From assembly GCA_004791255.1 (NCBI GenBank), contig SRUQ01000003.1, positions 768,623-832,622 of the forward strand: a stretch of 64,000 nt of DNA, in the 5' to 3' direction. The DNA comes from a bacterium M00.F.Ca.ET.205.01.1.1. GTDB lineage: Bacteria; Pseudomonadota; Alphaproteobacteria; Rhizobiales; Rhizobiaceae. Positions 30,409 to 40,217 of this stretch are shown here, piece after piece (within the stretch, counting starts at the first letter, position 1; each line of letters starts with the position of its first letter). A program made the translations under genes and the position numbers. The notes under the pieces were generated by a model. It had not been told where the DNA came from. It did not search any database and saw nothing but the letters and a program-made list of their open reading frames with translations.

Positions 30409-31287
30409 ATGCTGTCCATGATCCGAAATCTGGACACAGCATTGGTGCGCACCTTCGTCGCCGTCGCCGACCGGGCGAGCATGACGGCGGCGGCCAATGC
30501 GCTGCATCTGACGCAGGGCGCCGTCAGCCAGCAGGTCAAGCGGCTGGAGGAGGCGCTCGGCTGCAGCCTGTTCGAGCGCGACCGGCGCGGCTTGCGGCTG
30601 ACCCGTTCGGGCGAACGGTTGTTCGACAAGGCAAAGCGCCTGCTCGCCCTCAACGACGAAATCTGGGCCGAGATGGCGGGCAGTGCCGTGGCGGGGCAGG
30701 TGCGGCTCGGCGTGCCCTATGACCTCGTCGGCACCTTGCTGGCGCCCGTTTTGAAAACCTATGCCGAACGCTATCCGCAGGTCGAGATCTCGCTGGTCTG
30801 TGCCTCGTCGCCGGAGTTGACCACGGCGCTTGCGGCCGGAACCATCGACCTTGCGGTGATCGAGGAACGGGTCGGCCCGACCGCAGGCGAATGCCTCGCC
30901 ATCGACCGGCTGGTTTGGGTCGGCGCCAGAGGCGGCGCCGCGCGTACCAAACGGCCGCTGCCGGTTTCGATCGTCGCCGACACCTGTGCCTTCCGTCCGG
31001 TGGTTCTGTCGGCGCTGGGCGAGCACGGGCTGGAATGGCGCACCGTGTTCGAGAACGGCAACATCGACGCGACGACGGCGACGGTGCGGTCCGACCTCGC
31101 CGTCACGACATGGCTCGCTTCGACCGTGCCTGCCGATCTCGATATCCTGCCATTCGACTCCGGCTTGCCGCCGCTGCCGAATTTCGCCATCAATTTGCAT
31201 CTGCCGGTGCATGGCGTGGCGCCGGCCGCGCAGGAGTTTGCACGTTATATAAGGGATGGGCTGTCGAGGCGGGCGCAGGCGGCTTGA
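30409..31287 (+). CDS. LysR-family transcriptional regulator
   Basis: This protein of about 290 residues has an N-terminal HTH (AAANALHLTQGAVSQQVKRL, then CSLFERDRRGLRLT) and a two-lobe periplasmic-binding-like effector domain from about residue 90. Either ATG 30409 or 30418 could be the start; 30418 gives MIRNLDTALVRTF, the usual opening. It is divergent from the LysE exporter gene 90 bp away and likely activates it in response to the exported compound. Confidence 0.92.
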   Translation: MLSMIRNLDTALVRTFVAVADRASMTAAANALHLTQGAVSQQVKRLEEALGCSLFERDRRGLRLTRSGERLFDKAKRLLALNDEIWAEMAGSAVAGQVRLGVPYDLVGTLLAPVLKTYAERYPQVEISLVCASSPELTTALAAGTIDLAVIEERVGPTAGECLAIDRLVWVGARGGAARTKRPLPVSIVADTCAFRPVVLSALGEHGLEWRTVFENGNIDATTATVRSDLAVTTWLASTVPADLDILPFDSGLPPLPNFAINLHLPVHGVAPAAQEFARYIRDGLSRRAQAA

Positions 31288-31305
31288 GGCCAAGCAGACC
31301 TTGGG

Positions 31306-31508
31306 TTCCTCTCCCCTGTCGATCGGGGAGAGGTGTCGAGCGAAGCTCGACGGAGTGGGGGCGATCTTTTTCCGCCTGATTACCGCTGGCCTGAGTCTTC
31401 TTGCCAGCCTGTTCTGCCTATCTTGCGGCGGTGCTTCTGGCGAATGGCTTCCCCACCCCATCGCTGCTTCGCAGCGCCACCTCTCCCGCCTCCGGAGGAG
31501 AGGAAAGG
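31306..31508. repeat. Palindromic repeat element (RIME-like, third variant)
   Basis: The left arm TTCCTCTCCCCTGTCGATCG, then TCGAGCGAAGCTCGACGG and AGTGGGG, mirrors CCCCACCCCATCGCTGCTTC and CACCTCTCCC with AGGAGAGGAA. About 100 bp of unrelated sequence lies between the arms. It separates the LysR gene from the convergent reductase gene. Confidence 0.6.
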
Positions 31509-31524
31509 TGCCAAGGCCGTCCCG

Positions 31525-32175
31525 CTACTTCCAGTTCTTGCGCCGCTCGAGTTCGGCCTCGGAAGGCTCTTCCTGCGCGAACGACCCGACTTTGATTTCG
31601 CCTGAGCGCTCATAAGTCGCCATGATCACACCTGTGCTGGATGTCTGCGACTTGACGAGCTTGAAGGCACCCGGCATCGCGTCATCGCCGAACAGCCGCC
31701 TGCCTTTGCCCAGCAGCAGCGGAAAGATCATCAGCCGGATCTCGTCGATCAGCCCGTTGGCGAGCAGGGTCTGGATCAGCTGGCCAGAGCCCTGGATGAG
31801 CAGGTCAGGTCCATCCTGCTGCTTGAGCTCGCGCAACGTCGCGACGATATCCGGCCCAAGCGATCGAGTGTTCTCCCAGGTCAGAGTGTCGGGCCGATGG
31901 GTCGCCACATATTTGGTCGCGGGGTTAAAGACGTCCGCGATCGAATCCTTCTGATACGGCCAATACGCCGCGAAGATGTCGTAGGTTCTGCGGCCGAGCA
32001 GCAGGTCGAACGGTTTGGAGAACATTTCGTCGATGGCCTTGCCCGCCACCTCGTCAAAGTAGTGGAAGGTCCAGCCGCCGAACTTGAAGCCGCCGACCGG
32101 ATCCTCTTCCGGTCCGCCCGGGGCCTGCATGACACCGTCGAGGCTGACGAAGGTCGCTGCAATGATCTTTCTCAT
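31525..32175 (-). CDS. RibD C-terminal/dihydrofolate reductase-like protein
   Basis: This 216-residue protein has the DHFR/RibD reductase fold. It begins MRKIIAATFVSLDGVMQAPG, and the NADPH-binding and helix segments LLLGRRTYDIFAAYWP and DLLIQGSGQLIQTLLANGLI match. LMIFPLLLGKGRRLF is the usual late strand. These small YwjB-like proteins are common in proteobacteria, and their substrate is unknown. AAGGAG precedes the ATG. Confidence 0.88.
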   Translation of the reverse strand: MRKIIAATFVSLDGVMQAPGGPEEDPVGGFKFGGWTFHYFDEVAGKAIDEMFSKPFDLLLGRRTYDIFAAYWPYQKDSIADVFNPATKYVATHRPDTLTWENTRSLGPDIVATLRELKQQDGPDLLIQGSGQLIQTLLANGLIDEIRLMIFPLLLGKGRRLFGDDAMPGAFKLVKSQTSSTGVIMATYERSGEIKVGSFAQEEPSEAELERRKNWK

Positions 32176-32291
32176 CCCGTATTCTCCTTGTTTCATCCAC
32201 GCCGTCGTAGGCGGACTATGGTCCAAGGACGGGCCACTCGCTTCCGTCCCGACAGGGCATGTGAAATTTTGGCGGGATGCCCGCCAGAGTA

Positions 32292-33134
32292 TCAAGTGCC
32301 GGGTTTGGCGCCGAGTGCTTTCGACGAGAACCAGACCTCGCCGAAGATGGCGGTGGCGGTGCGGTCCGGCGGCTTGTGCTCGGTCAGCCAGACCGAGCGG
32401 CTGCGCGCCGCCTGTTCGCGCGTCGGGATCTTCGCCGCGGCACCTGCGATCGACGCGCCGACGCAAGGAATGAACCAGGAGCGCATGAACGGATCGCAGG
32501 CGAAGCCCTTTACTCCGCGCGTCACCATGACGGCGAGCGGGACGCGCTCGGCCGGGCGCCAGGGAAAGATCATGCGCCCGCCCGGCCGCAGCGCCTTCAG
32601 CCATCCAACGGGAGGGGCGACCACGCCGGCATTGACGTAGATGATGTCCGATGGCGGCAAGGGTGCCGTGACGGCATCGCCATGGATGACCGCCACATTG
32701 CCATAGGCCTCGAGATTTTCGCGCGCGAGCCCGGCCAGCGCCTTGTCGAGTTCGAAAGCAGCGACGGTGCCGCCGGGCGAGACAAGCCTCGCCAGCAGGG
32801 CGGTGTAATAGCCGGTGCCAGCACCGATGTGAGAGACCGTTTCACCGGGTCTGGGTGCGAGCCTGCCGATCCACATTGCGTGCAGGAAGGGCTCGCCATT
32901 GTTGATGCCCTTATCGGCATCGAGCGCCACCAGCACGTTCTGGTAGACGTGGACCGGGTCGGCGCTTGGCGTTCTGACCTTGCCGTTACCGGCGACGATC
33001 GTCCACGGTCCCGGGCCGAGAAAAGCCTCGCGCGGCACGCTGGCGAACACGTCCTCCAGGCGCGGATCGGCCGAGGCGGCATTGCCCGCCATCAGCCGGG
33101 CGTAGAGTTTTCTGGCATCTTCGACCGTGCTCAT
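32292..33134 (-). CDS. Protein-L-isoaspartate O-methyltransferase-like methyltransferase
   Basis: The 280-residue protein has a SAM-dependent methyltransferase fold of the PCMT group. Motif I is VSHIGAGTGYYTALLARL, post-I acidic residue is in AAFELDKALAG, and NVAVIHGDAVTAPL and DIIYVNAGVVAPP follow. The usual PCMT motif before motif I (SxPxM) is altered here to NNGEPFLHAMW. It is longer than classical Pcm (about 210 residues), so it may act on another substrate. Confidence 0.85.
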   Translation of the reverse strand: MSTVEDARKLYARLMAGNAASADPRLEDVFASVPREAFLGPGPWTIVAGNGKVRTPSADPVHVYQNVLVALDADKGINNGEPFLHAMWIGRLAPRPGETVSHIGAGTGYYTALLARLVSPGGTVAAFELDKALAGLARENLEAYGNVAVIHGDAVTAPLPPSDIIYVNAGVVAPPVGWLKALRPGGRMIFPWRPAERVPLAVMVTRGVKGFACDPFMRSWFIPCVGASIAGAAAKIPTREQAARSRSVWLTEHKPPDRTATAIFGEVWFSSKALGAKPGT

Positions 33135-33213
33135 CGCCAGCAAGATAGCGCGGATTGCCGGCCTGTCGCGGGATTATCCCTTTGCGGGAGCATCCATTGC
33201 GCAGCGATCGAGT

Positions 33214-34578
33214 TCAGCCGACGCCGAACAGCGTGTCATAGAGCAGCTTGAAATTCAGCACGAGAATGACGGCGGCGACCAGCCAGGCCAGTACGGCAAC
33301 GGCCCGCGGAATGGCGAGGCTGCCCATCTTCTTCCTGTCGGACACAAACTGCACCAGCGGGATCACCGCGAACGGCAGTTGCATCGACAGGATGACCTGG
33401 CTGAACACCAGCAACTGGCCGGTGCCCTTCTCGCCATAGAGCGCGGTGACGATCACCACCGGGACGATGGCAAGGCCACGCGTCAGGAGCCGGCGCGCCC
33501 AGTTGGGAATGCGCAGGCGCAGGAAGCCTTCCATGATGATCTGGCCGGCAAGCGTGGCCGTCACCGTCGAGTTCAGGCCCGACGCCAGCAGTGCGACGGC
33601 GAACAGGATCGAGGCGATGCTGAGCCCCAGGAGCGGCGACAACAGCTCGAAGGCCTGGCTGATCTCGGCGACGTCCTGGTGACCGGTGTTGTGGAAGGCG
33701 ACCGCCGATACGATCAGAATAGCGGCATTGACGAACAGCGCCAGCATCAGGGCGATGGTGGAGTCCGCCGTTGCCCATTTGATGGCGTCGCGCTTGCCAT
33801 TTTCGGTGCGCTCATAGGCGCGGGTCTGCACGATCGAGGAGTGCAGATAGAGATTGTGCGGCATGACCGTGGCGCCGATGATGCCGATGGCGATGTAGAG
33901 CATCGCCGGGTTGGTGACGATTTCGGACGAGGGCACGAACATGGCGTGCAGGATCGTGCCGGGCGCCGGGGCGGCGACGAAAATCTGGATGGCAAAACAG
34001 GCGAAAATGATGATCAGCAGCGCGATGACGAAGGCTTCGAGATAGCGGAACCCCTTGTTCATCAGGAGCAGCACCAGGAACGCATCGAGCGCGGTGAGTA
34101 TGGCGCCGCCGATCAGCGGAATACCGAACAGGAGCTGCAGCGCGATCGCGGTGCCGATGACTTCGGCCAGGTCGCAGGCGATGATGGCAAGCTCGCAGGC
34201 GATCCAAAGCACGAAATTGACCGGGCGCGGGTAATAGGCGCGGCAGGCCTGGGCGAGGTCGCGGCCGGTGGCGATGCCGAGCCGGGCTGCCAGCGCTTGC
34301 AGCAGGATCGCCATCAGGTTTGACAGCATGATGATGAACAGCAGCGTGTAGCCGAACTGCGCACCGCCGGCGAGGTCGGTCGCCCAGTTGCCGGGGTCCA
34401 TGTAGCCGACCGAAACCATGTAGCCCGGGCCCATGAAGGCGAACAGGCGGCGGAACCAGACGCCCGATGTCGGCACGGCGATGGAGGAATTGACCTCGCG
34501 CAGGCTGGGCTGATCCTCCTCCTCCGGCCTGGCAAACCGCCATGCGGACCGGAGGACTGTGGCTTCTGCGTCTGACAT
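33214..34578 (-). CDS. mntH: Nramp-family divalent metal (Mn2+) transporter
   Basis: The 454-residue inner-membrane protein has 11-12 helices. The Nramp helix 1 metal site is seen in [15 protein letters not shown] (DPGN), and the helix 6 site in [14 protein letters not shown] (MPHN). It imports Mn2+ with protons. Divergent gene mntR encodes its predicted repressor. A likely MntR box lies at 34627-34649. GGAAAGCCC precedes the ATG at 34578. Confidence 0.95.
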   Translation of the reverse strand: MSDAEATVLRSAWRFARPEEEDQPSLREVNSSIAVPTSGVWFRRLFAFMGPGYMVSVGYMDPGNWATDLAGGAQFGYTLLFIIMLSNLMAILLQALAARLGIATGRDLAQACRAYYPRPVNFVLWIACELAIIACDLAEVIGTAIALQLLFGIPLIGGAILTALDAFLVLLLMNKGFRYLEAFVIALLIIIFACFAIQIFVAAPAPGTILHAMFVPSSEIVTNPAMLYIAIGIIGATVMPHNLYLHSSIVQTRAYERTENGKRDAIKWATADSTIALMLALFVNAAILIVSAVAFHNTGHQDVAEISQAFELLSPLLGLSIASILFAVALLASGLNSTVTATLAGQIIMEGFLRLRIPNWARRLLTRGLAIVPVVIVTALYGEKGTGQLLVFSQVILSMQLPFAVIPLVQFVSDRKKMGSLAIPRAVAVLAWLVAAVILVLNFKLLYDTLFGVG

Positions 34579-34626
34579 GGGCTTTCCGCGACTTCTGGAG
34601 ACTGCCCGTAACCTATGCCACGGCTC

Positions 34627-34649
34627 AACATTATGCAATAGGCTATATT
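34627..34649. promoter_or_regulatory. Putative MntR box in front of mntH
   Basis: The minus-strand sequence contains ATAGCCTATTGCATAATG, an imperfect dyad resembling the enterobacterial MntR site with ATAGC-half elements. It lies about 50 bp upstream of mntH and 160 bp upstream of mntR. Confidence 0.5.
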
Positions 34650-34806
34650 TCATTGTTCGTGCTTTTTATCGGCCGCGCGGGTGAGCCTGCGAAAGCACAA
34701 TCTGAAACGCCCGTTGCGCCTCCTGCGGAATGCAAATAAACGACCTGAAGAATCAGAGCCCGTGCTATAAAAGCGTCGACGGCCAAACTCGCAGGAGGAG
34801 CGCGCA

Positions 34807-35256
34807 TTGGCGCTGAAGAACAGACCGGTCCCGCGTGAGCCGCTGCCCGACGCCGATGTCCATTCGGAGGGGTTCCGGCAGACGCGCGAAGCGCGCCGCG
34901 GCGCGCTGGTCGAGGACTATGTCGAGCTGATCGCCGACCTGATCGAGGATGGCAACGAGGCGCGCCAGGTCGACATCGCCGCCCGGCTCGGTGTCGCCCA
35001 GCCGACGGTGGCCAAGATGCTGACGCGTCTGTGCGCCGACGGGCTGGTGTCGCGGAAACCCTATCGCGGCGTGTTCCTGACCGAAGCCGGCCGCAAGGTG
35101 GCGCAGGAAAGCCGCATTCGCCATCAGACGGTGGAAGCCTTCCTGCGCTCGCTCGGCGTAAGCGCCGAGACGGCGCGCATCGACGCCGAGGGCATCGAGC
35201 ACCATGTCAGCGCCGAGACGCTGGACGCTTTTCGCAAGGCGATGACGGTGCGCTGA
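34807..35256 (+). CDS. mntR: Manganese-responsive DtxR-type regulator
   Basis: This 149-residue protein of the DtxR/MntR family has a winged helix ([20 protein letters not shown], then [13 protein letters not shown]) and a short dimerisation domain ([19 protein letters not shown]) carrying the metal-site E-x-x-H-H. There is no SH3 domain, as in MntR. The start is a TTG, supported by AGGAGG 8 nt upstream. It is divergent from mntH and is predicted to repress it when Mn2+ is plentiful. Confidence 0.93.
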   Translation: MALKNRPVPREPLPDADVHSEGFRQTREARRGALVEDYVELIADLIEDGNEARQVDIAARLGVAQPTVAKMLTRLCADGLVSRKPYRGVFLTEAGRKVAQESRIRHQTVEAFLRSLGVSAETARIDAEGIEHHVSAETLDAFRKAMTVR

Positions 35257-35353
35257 GGCGCATCAGCCGTTTCTCGACGAGAGACAGCGGGAACCGCCTG
35301 ATGTTAGGCACGTTGCTCCCGACATAGCGCGATGTCGCGCAAGGGAGGAAACG

Positions 35354-35542
35354 ATGGGCATTGAACAGGCACCGACCGCGAAGGGCAAGCAGGCGGCCAA
35401 GGGACTGCGGCAGGCGGCCGCCCGGGACGAGCGCAAGACAGAGGCCGAGACCGGCCATCCCCTGAAGAAGGGCGCCGCGCGCTTCGAGGAGCGCTCAAAG
35501 AGCTCCGACGGCAAGAGTGCCGGCGCCAAGCAGAGAGACTGA
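35354..35542 (+). CDS. Small charged hypothetical protein
   Basis: This 62-residue Lys/Ala/Glu-rich protein begins MGIEQAPTAKGKQAAKGLRQ and has no hydrophobic segments. AGGGAGG 7 nt before the ATG supports translation. It is likely disordered. Comparable small proteins are seen in rhizobia; the function is unknown. Confidence 0.65.
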   Translation: MGIEQAPTAKGKQAAKGLRQAAARDERKTEAETGHPLKKGAARFEERSKSSDGKSAGAKQRD

Positions 35543-35595
35543 CGTCTCTGCGGGGTTAGCGGCATGACGAACGGTCCCGCAGGCTTCAGCCCCTG

Positions 35596-37662
35596 CTATT
35601 CTGTATCCTGTTTCCAGCTTCTGGGGTGGCCGTCGACGCGGAACTGGAAGATGAAATAGGGCGGGATGCAGGTGCCTTCGCCGGGTTTGGCCTCGGCCAA
35701 ATCGTCATAGCCGGCGGTGCAGATATAGTCCTCGCGGCAGGGGTGGGCCTTGTCGCAGGCGCGCAGGCCGGCGGTCTTGGTGAATTCCCGGGTGCAGAAT
35801 TTGTGGTCCTTGCCCGACGCGATGCAGTCGTTGAAGCCGGTCTTGGCGAGGCGGCCGCAGGTCGCTTCGTCGGGAAGCTTGTCGCAGGTGGCCTTGCGCA
35901 GCATGCCGCCGGGAAAGCCGCCGGTCTTCTGCTCGGGATTGTCGTAGCGCTGGCGCGCCGCACCGTAGCCGGCGGCCTTGACCACCGGCTTCTTGTCGCG
36001 CGCCGGGTCGATGGCGCACACCTTGGCGGTGGCCGGCGATAGGCGGCAATACTGGTCTTTGCCCCATGCCGACATTTTGATCTCGCCGAACTCGACAGGG
36101 TCGCCGACCGCGGTGCCCTTTTCGCTGACGCAGGTGCCGAAACCGGGATGGATGGCGCTTTCATGGACGCCGGCGCAGCGCAGGCCGGCGCCGCAGGTCC
36201 AGTCCTTGAAGCTCTCATCCGTTCCGCGATAGCAGATCGAGCCCCAGCCATCATAGAGGTCGGTGCCTTTCAGCGCCTCGGCGTATTTCGGGTCCGGACG
36301 GGCGGCGAAGCCTCTGGTGAAATCCGGATGGCCGCCGGCGGCGAATTGCTCGACGATGGCGCGGCGGCGCGGCAGGTCGGCGAAGAAGACGGCGGAACCC
36401 GGCACGAAGACGGCGTTGCGGCGCGGCTCGCTCGCCGGATCGGCGCCGGTGTAGTGGAAGCCGGCAATGCCATGCGTCTGGTGGCAGCCCGTACAACTCA
36501 TTTCGTTGAGGCGCAGGTTGAAGCCGGCGACGGATTTGATGGTGGCGAGCGTGTTGCCCTTGGCGACATAGTCTTTCAACGCCTTGTCGATGTCGGCATC
36601 GTCGATCAGCCCGTAGGCGATGTTGTTTTGCGAGCGGCTGAGGCCGCCGGGTGCGACGGATACGGCGCTCTTGTCCAGGAATTTCTCGTCGATGACCAGC
36701 CGGCCATGGTCGAGATCATAGATGTTGCGGTCGGTAAGCAGCCATCTGGAGAAGGCCTTGACGTCGGCCAGCACCGTCGCCCGGTCGATCTGGTTCTCCA
36801 TCCTGGATTCGTAGAAGCTCGCTTTGGCCGGATCCCATTTGAAGATTTTTAGGAGATATTCGGCATGGCCGCCGAAATCGCGCCGTGTCGAGGCCGACAG
36901 TCTGAGCACCTGCATGTTGAGCTCGAGCCGCATGATCTGCGAGGAATTCAGCATGGCGCCCGAAAGCGGGCCTTCGTCGGAGCGCAGCCAGGCGGCGAGC
37001 TGGTCGGACGGCAGGTCCTGCTGCCCGGCGGCCAGCCAGCGTTTTGCGATGTCGGCGCACGATGCATCGGTGGCGCTGGGCAGGTCTTTCGAGGTGCGGG
37101 CCTGCGCCTGCCTCGGCTTGGCGTTGAACACCAGGCTCATGGTCAGAGGCAGGCGCGAGGAAATGCGCTGTGCCACCTTGCCCTTGGCCGCTTTTTCCTC
37201 GACCGAATAGTGGAAGCGGTAGATCAGCCTGATCTCACCGCATTCGGTGTGGCCGAGATAGCCTCGATCCATACGGTTGACGACGCCGGTGAGGTCCAGT
37301 GTCGAGCCGTCATCGTCGATGTATTTCGGGTTGAACAGCTGGCTGGTGTCTTTGGATTTCGCCATCGCCGCGACATAGGGATCGGGGCTTGCCTTCGGCT
37401 CGTCTAAGATCTGCTGTTTGACGGCGTCGCGCACGTTGGCCAGAGCCGGCACAGAAAACAGGCCGCGATTGTCGACCTCGCGGGTCAGGCCCAATGCTGG
37501 CCCGAGCAGCCGGCTGATCGACAGCCCGCCGCGCTCCAGCGCCTGCAAGGTGGCGGGATCGGTGACGGCAACGCTGGAATCGAGCGTCACCGCGCCGGCG
37601 GATGCCAGACCAAGACAAAGCAGCACCGCAAGCTGCGACAGAAGGGAACCAATTGTCTTCAA
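35596..37662 (-). CDS. Large secreted protein with a cytochrome c-type heme motif
   Basis: The 688-residue product has a signal peptide (MKTIGSLLSQLAVLLCLGLA region). The middle holds the CxxCH heme-attachment motif in MSCTGCHQTHGIAGF, at about residue 400. The C-terminal third is Cys-rich (for example CRGT-like CYRGTDESFKDWTCGAG, CDKLPDEATCGRL and CDKAHPCREDYIC), which suggests a disulphide-bonded periplasmic domain. The N-terminal half has LTGVVNRMDRGYLG and RFHYSVEEKAAK. I do not know the function. The heme motif suggests electron transfer or peroxidase-like chemistry, but no second motif is visible. Confidence 0.8.
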   Translation of the reverse strand: MKTIGSLLSQLAVLLCLGLASAGAVTLDSSVAVTDPATLQALERGGLSISRLLGPALGLTREVDNRGLFSVPALANVRDAVKQQILDEPKASPDPYVAAMAKSKDTSQLFNPKYIDDDGSTLDLTGVVNRMDRGYLGHTECGEIRLIYRFHYSVEEKAAKGKVAQRISSRLPLTMSLVFNAKPRQAQARTSKDLPSATDASCADIAKRWLAAGQQDLPSDQLAAWLRSDEGPLSGAMLNSSQIMRLELNMQVLRLSASTRRDFGGHAEYLLKIFKWDPAKASFYESRMENQIDRATVLADVKAFSRWLLTDRNIYDLDHGRLVIDEKFLDKSAVSVAPGGLSRSQNNIAYGLIDDADIDKALKDYVAKGNTLATIKSVAGFNLRLNEMSCTGCHQTHGIAGFHYTGADPASEPRRNAVFVPGSAVFFADLPRRRAIVEQFAAGGHPDFTRGFAARPDPKYAEALKGTDLYDGWGSICYRGTDESFKDWTCGAGLRCAGVHESAIHPGFGTCVSEKGTAVGDPVEFGEIKMSAWGKDQYCRLSPATAKVCAIDPARDKKPVVKAAGYGAARQRYDNPEQKTGGFPGGMLRKATCDKLPDEATCGRLAKTGFNDCIASGKDHKFCTREFTKTAGLRACDKAHPCREDYICTAGYDDLAEAKPGEGTCIPPYFIFQFRVDGHPRSWKQDTE

Positions 37663-37856
37663 AACCCCGCAGACCCCAATTTCCCGACAATGCTACAGGC
37701 CTTGCGCAGTCTCGGCCAGAGCAGGTGTGTTCGTCATGCCAGTGGTGTCGCAATCACGAAAAATGCTGTGACTTGGCGCAACCATTACGATAATTGTTTG
37801 TTGGATTGGGTCGGCTTGCCCGAACAATGGGAAAGTCAGCATTACGGGGAGTTGCC

Positions 37857-38789
37857 ATGCTCTGGAGAGGCCGTCGTCAGAGTGACAATATCGAGGACGA
37901 CCGCAGCGACAGCGGCGCCGGCGGTGGGATCGGCGGCGGCAGCCCCGGCCAGTTCCGCATCCCGATCGGCGGCCGCGCCGGCGGTGGCGGCAGCATCTTC
38001 CTGGTCATCCTGGTGGTGCTGGCCGGCTGGTATTTCGGCTTCGATCCATCGCAGATCCTCGGCGGCGGCGATGGCGGCCTGCTGCCGGGTGGCGGCGGCC
38101 AGATCACCGATAACAGTGGCGACCAGGGCGGCGGCACCGGCGCGCCGGCCTCGGACGAGATGAAGCAGTTCGTGGCCACCGTGCTGGCCGAGACCGAGGA
38201 CACGTGGACCGGCATCTTCAAGGCCAACGGCCTGACCTACGAGGATCCTAAGCTGGTGCTGTTCAGCGGCCAGGTTCGCTCCGCCTGCGGCTTTGCCTCG
38301 GCGGCGTCGGGACCGTTCTATTGTCCTGGCGATCACAAGGTCTATCTCGACATGGCCTTCTTCCAGCAGCTCGACGAGCAATTCGGCGCCTCAGGCGAGT
38401 TCGCTCGGGCCTATGTGGTCGCGCATGAGGTCGGTCACCACGTCCAGAACCTGACCGGCATCATGTCGAAGTTCGACCAGATGCGGCAAGGTATGGGCGA
38501 GGCCGAAGCCAACCAGATGTCGGTCAAGGTCGAGCTTCAGGCCGACTGCTTTGCCGGCGTGTGGGCGCATTTCACCGCGCAGAAGGGCATATTGGAGCAG
38601 GGCGATATCGAGAGCGCGCTCAACGCCGCCAAGCAGATCGGCGACGATACGCTGCAAAAGAAGATGCAGGGCTATGTGGTGCCGGAAAGCTTCAACCACG
38701 GCACGTCACAGCAACGGCAGACCTGGCTGGCGCGCGGCTACAAGAGCGGCAAGCTTTCCGATTGCGACACGTTCAACAACCCGATCTGA
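37857..38789 (+). CDS. Neutral zinc metallopeptidase (YpfJ family)
   Basis: The 310-residue protein has a Gly-rich N-terminal region, one transmembrane helix (SIFLVILVVLAGWYFGF) and a periplasmic peptidase domain. The zinc motif is AHEVGHHVQNL (HExxH variant HEVGH), and YLDMAFFQQL and ELQADCFAGVWAHF are the other conserved segments. ACGGGGAG precedes the ATG at 37857. The physiological substrate is unknown. Confidence 0.92.
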   Translation: MLWRGRRQSDNIEDDRSDSGAGGGIGGGSPGQFRIPIGGRAGGGGSIFLVILVVLAGWYFGFDPSQILGGGDGGLLPGGGGQITDNSGDQGGGTGAPASDEMKQFVATVLAETEDTWTGIFKANGLTYEDPKLVLFSGQVRSACGFASAASGPFYCPGDHKVYLDMAFFQQLDEQFGASGEFARAYVVAHEVGHHVQNLTGIMSKFDQMRQGMGEAEANQMSVKVELQADCFAGVWAHFTAQKGILEQGDIESALNAAKQIGDDTLQKKMQGYVVPESFNHGTSQQRQTWLARGYKSGKLSDCDTFNNPI

Positions 38790-38929
38790 GAACGGGATCA
38801 TACGGCTGAGGTCTTCTGCACTGTCAGGATGAGGCAGTTGCGGTCGTTCGTTTATTGTTCCGGCCGGCAAGCTCGCCTATAAAGTGCCTCCCGCCTTTGC
38901 CCTGAGGCGGCCGAGGAGCAGACACCATC

Positions 38930-40195
38930 ATGATCGACCCCAAAACCGCCAAGCGGGGCCTCGCGCTCGTCTTCACGACGCTGCTCCTCGACATCATCGG
39001 CTTCGGCATGATCATGCCGGTGCTGCCGGCCTATCTCAGGGAATTGACCGGCGTCGGCATCAGCGGAGCGGCGATCGAGGGCGGCTGGCTGTTGTTCGTC
39101 TATGCGGCGATGCAATTCTTCTTCGCACCCATCATGGGCGGGTTGAGCGACCGCTTCGGGCGGCGGCCGATCCTGCTTGCCTCGGTGCTGACCTTCTCGA
39201 TCGACAATCTGATCTGCGCCGTCGCCTGGTCCTATCCGATGCTGTTCATCGGCCGGGTACTGGCCGGCATTTCGGGCGCCAGCTATTCGACGACATCGGC
39301 CTTCATCGCCGACGTTTCCAACGACGAGAACCGGGCCAAGAATTTCGGCCTGCTCGGCATCGCCTTCGGTGTCGGCTTCGTCATCGGCCCGGTGCTGGGC
39401 GGGCTGCTCGGCACGTTCGGGCCGCGCGTGCCGTTCTATTTCGCGGCCGGGCTTGCCTTCGTGAACTTCCTGATTGCGCTGTTCTTCCTGCCGGAAACGC
39501 TTGAGCAGAAGCACCACCGCCGCTTCGAGTGGAGGCGCGCCAATCCGGTCGGCACGTTGATGCAGATGCGCCAGTACCAGGGCATTGGCTGGATCGGGCT
39601 GGTCTTCTTCCTGATGACGCTCGGCCACATGATGTACCCGGCCGTGTGGTCGTTCGTCTCCAACTACCGTTATGGCTGGAGTGAACAGCAGATCGGCTTC
39701 TCGCTCGGCGCCTTCGGCCTGTGCGGTGCGATCGTCATGGCGACGGTGCTGCCGCGCGTCATCCCCAGGCTGGGCGAGTGGAAGACGGCGGCGATCGGAC
39801 TTTTGTTCACCGCGCTCAGTGCCTTCGGCTACGCCTTCGCATCGCAGGGATGGATGATCTATGCGGTGATCGTCGTCGGCTGCCTTGAGGCGCTTGCCGA
39901 TCCGCCGCTCAGAAGCCTCGCCGCCGCCAAGGTGCCGCCTTCGGCGCAAGGCGAGTTGCAGGGCGCGATGACGTCGATCTTCTCGATCACCTCGATCATC
40001 ACGCCGCTGCTCTATACGGCGATCTTTTCCTGGTTCACCGGGCCCGATGCGCCGGTGACCTTCGGCGGCGCGCCCTATCTGCTCGGCGCGGTGTTCCTGC
40101 TCCTGGCGCTGATCGTCTTCGTCACCAAGGTGGCGCGGCCAGCGGCGGTGAGGAATGTCACCGGCAGCGTCGCGGAAGATGGAGTTCAGCCGTGA
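38930..40195 (+). CDS. MFS transporter, TetA-like
   Basis: This 421-residue efflux pump has 12 helices. Helix 1 reads [20 protein letters not shown], with the D-x-x-G-x-G pattern of TetA, and loop 2-3 motif A is [35 protein letters not shown] and [19 protein letters not shown] (motif C) follow. It belongs to the TetA/TCR group common in rhizobia; drug resistance is not implied. It ends 22 bp before the convergent carA stop. Confidence 0.92.
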   Translation: MIDPKTAKRGLALVFTTLLLDIIGFGMIMPVLPAYLRELTGVGISGAAIEGGWLLFVYAAMQFFFAPIMGGLSDRFGRRPILLASVLTFSIDNLICAVAWSYPMLFIGRVLAGISGASYSTTSAFIADVSNDENRAKNFGLLGIAFGVGFVIGPVLGGLLGTFGPRVPFYFAAGLAFVNFLIALFFLPETLEQKHHRRFEWRRANPVGTLMQMRQYQGIGWIGLVFFLMTLGHMMYPAVWSFVSNYRYGWSEQQIGFSLGAFGLCGAIVMATVLPRVIPRLGEWKTAAIGLLFTALSAFGYAFASQGWMIYAVIVVGCLEALADPPLRSLAAAKVPPSAQGELQGAMTSIFSITSIITPLLYTAIFSWFTGPDAPVTFGGAPYLLGAVFLLLALIVFVTKVARPAAVRNVTGSVAEDGVQP

Positions 40196-40217
40196 GCGCT
40201 GGAGATCGCCCGACCTG

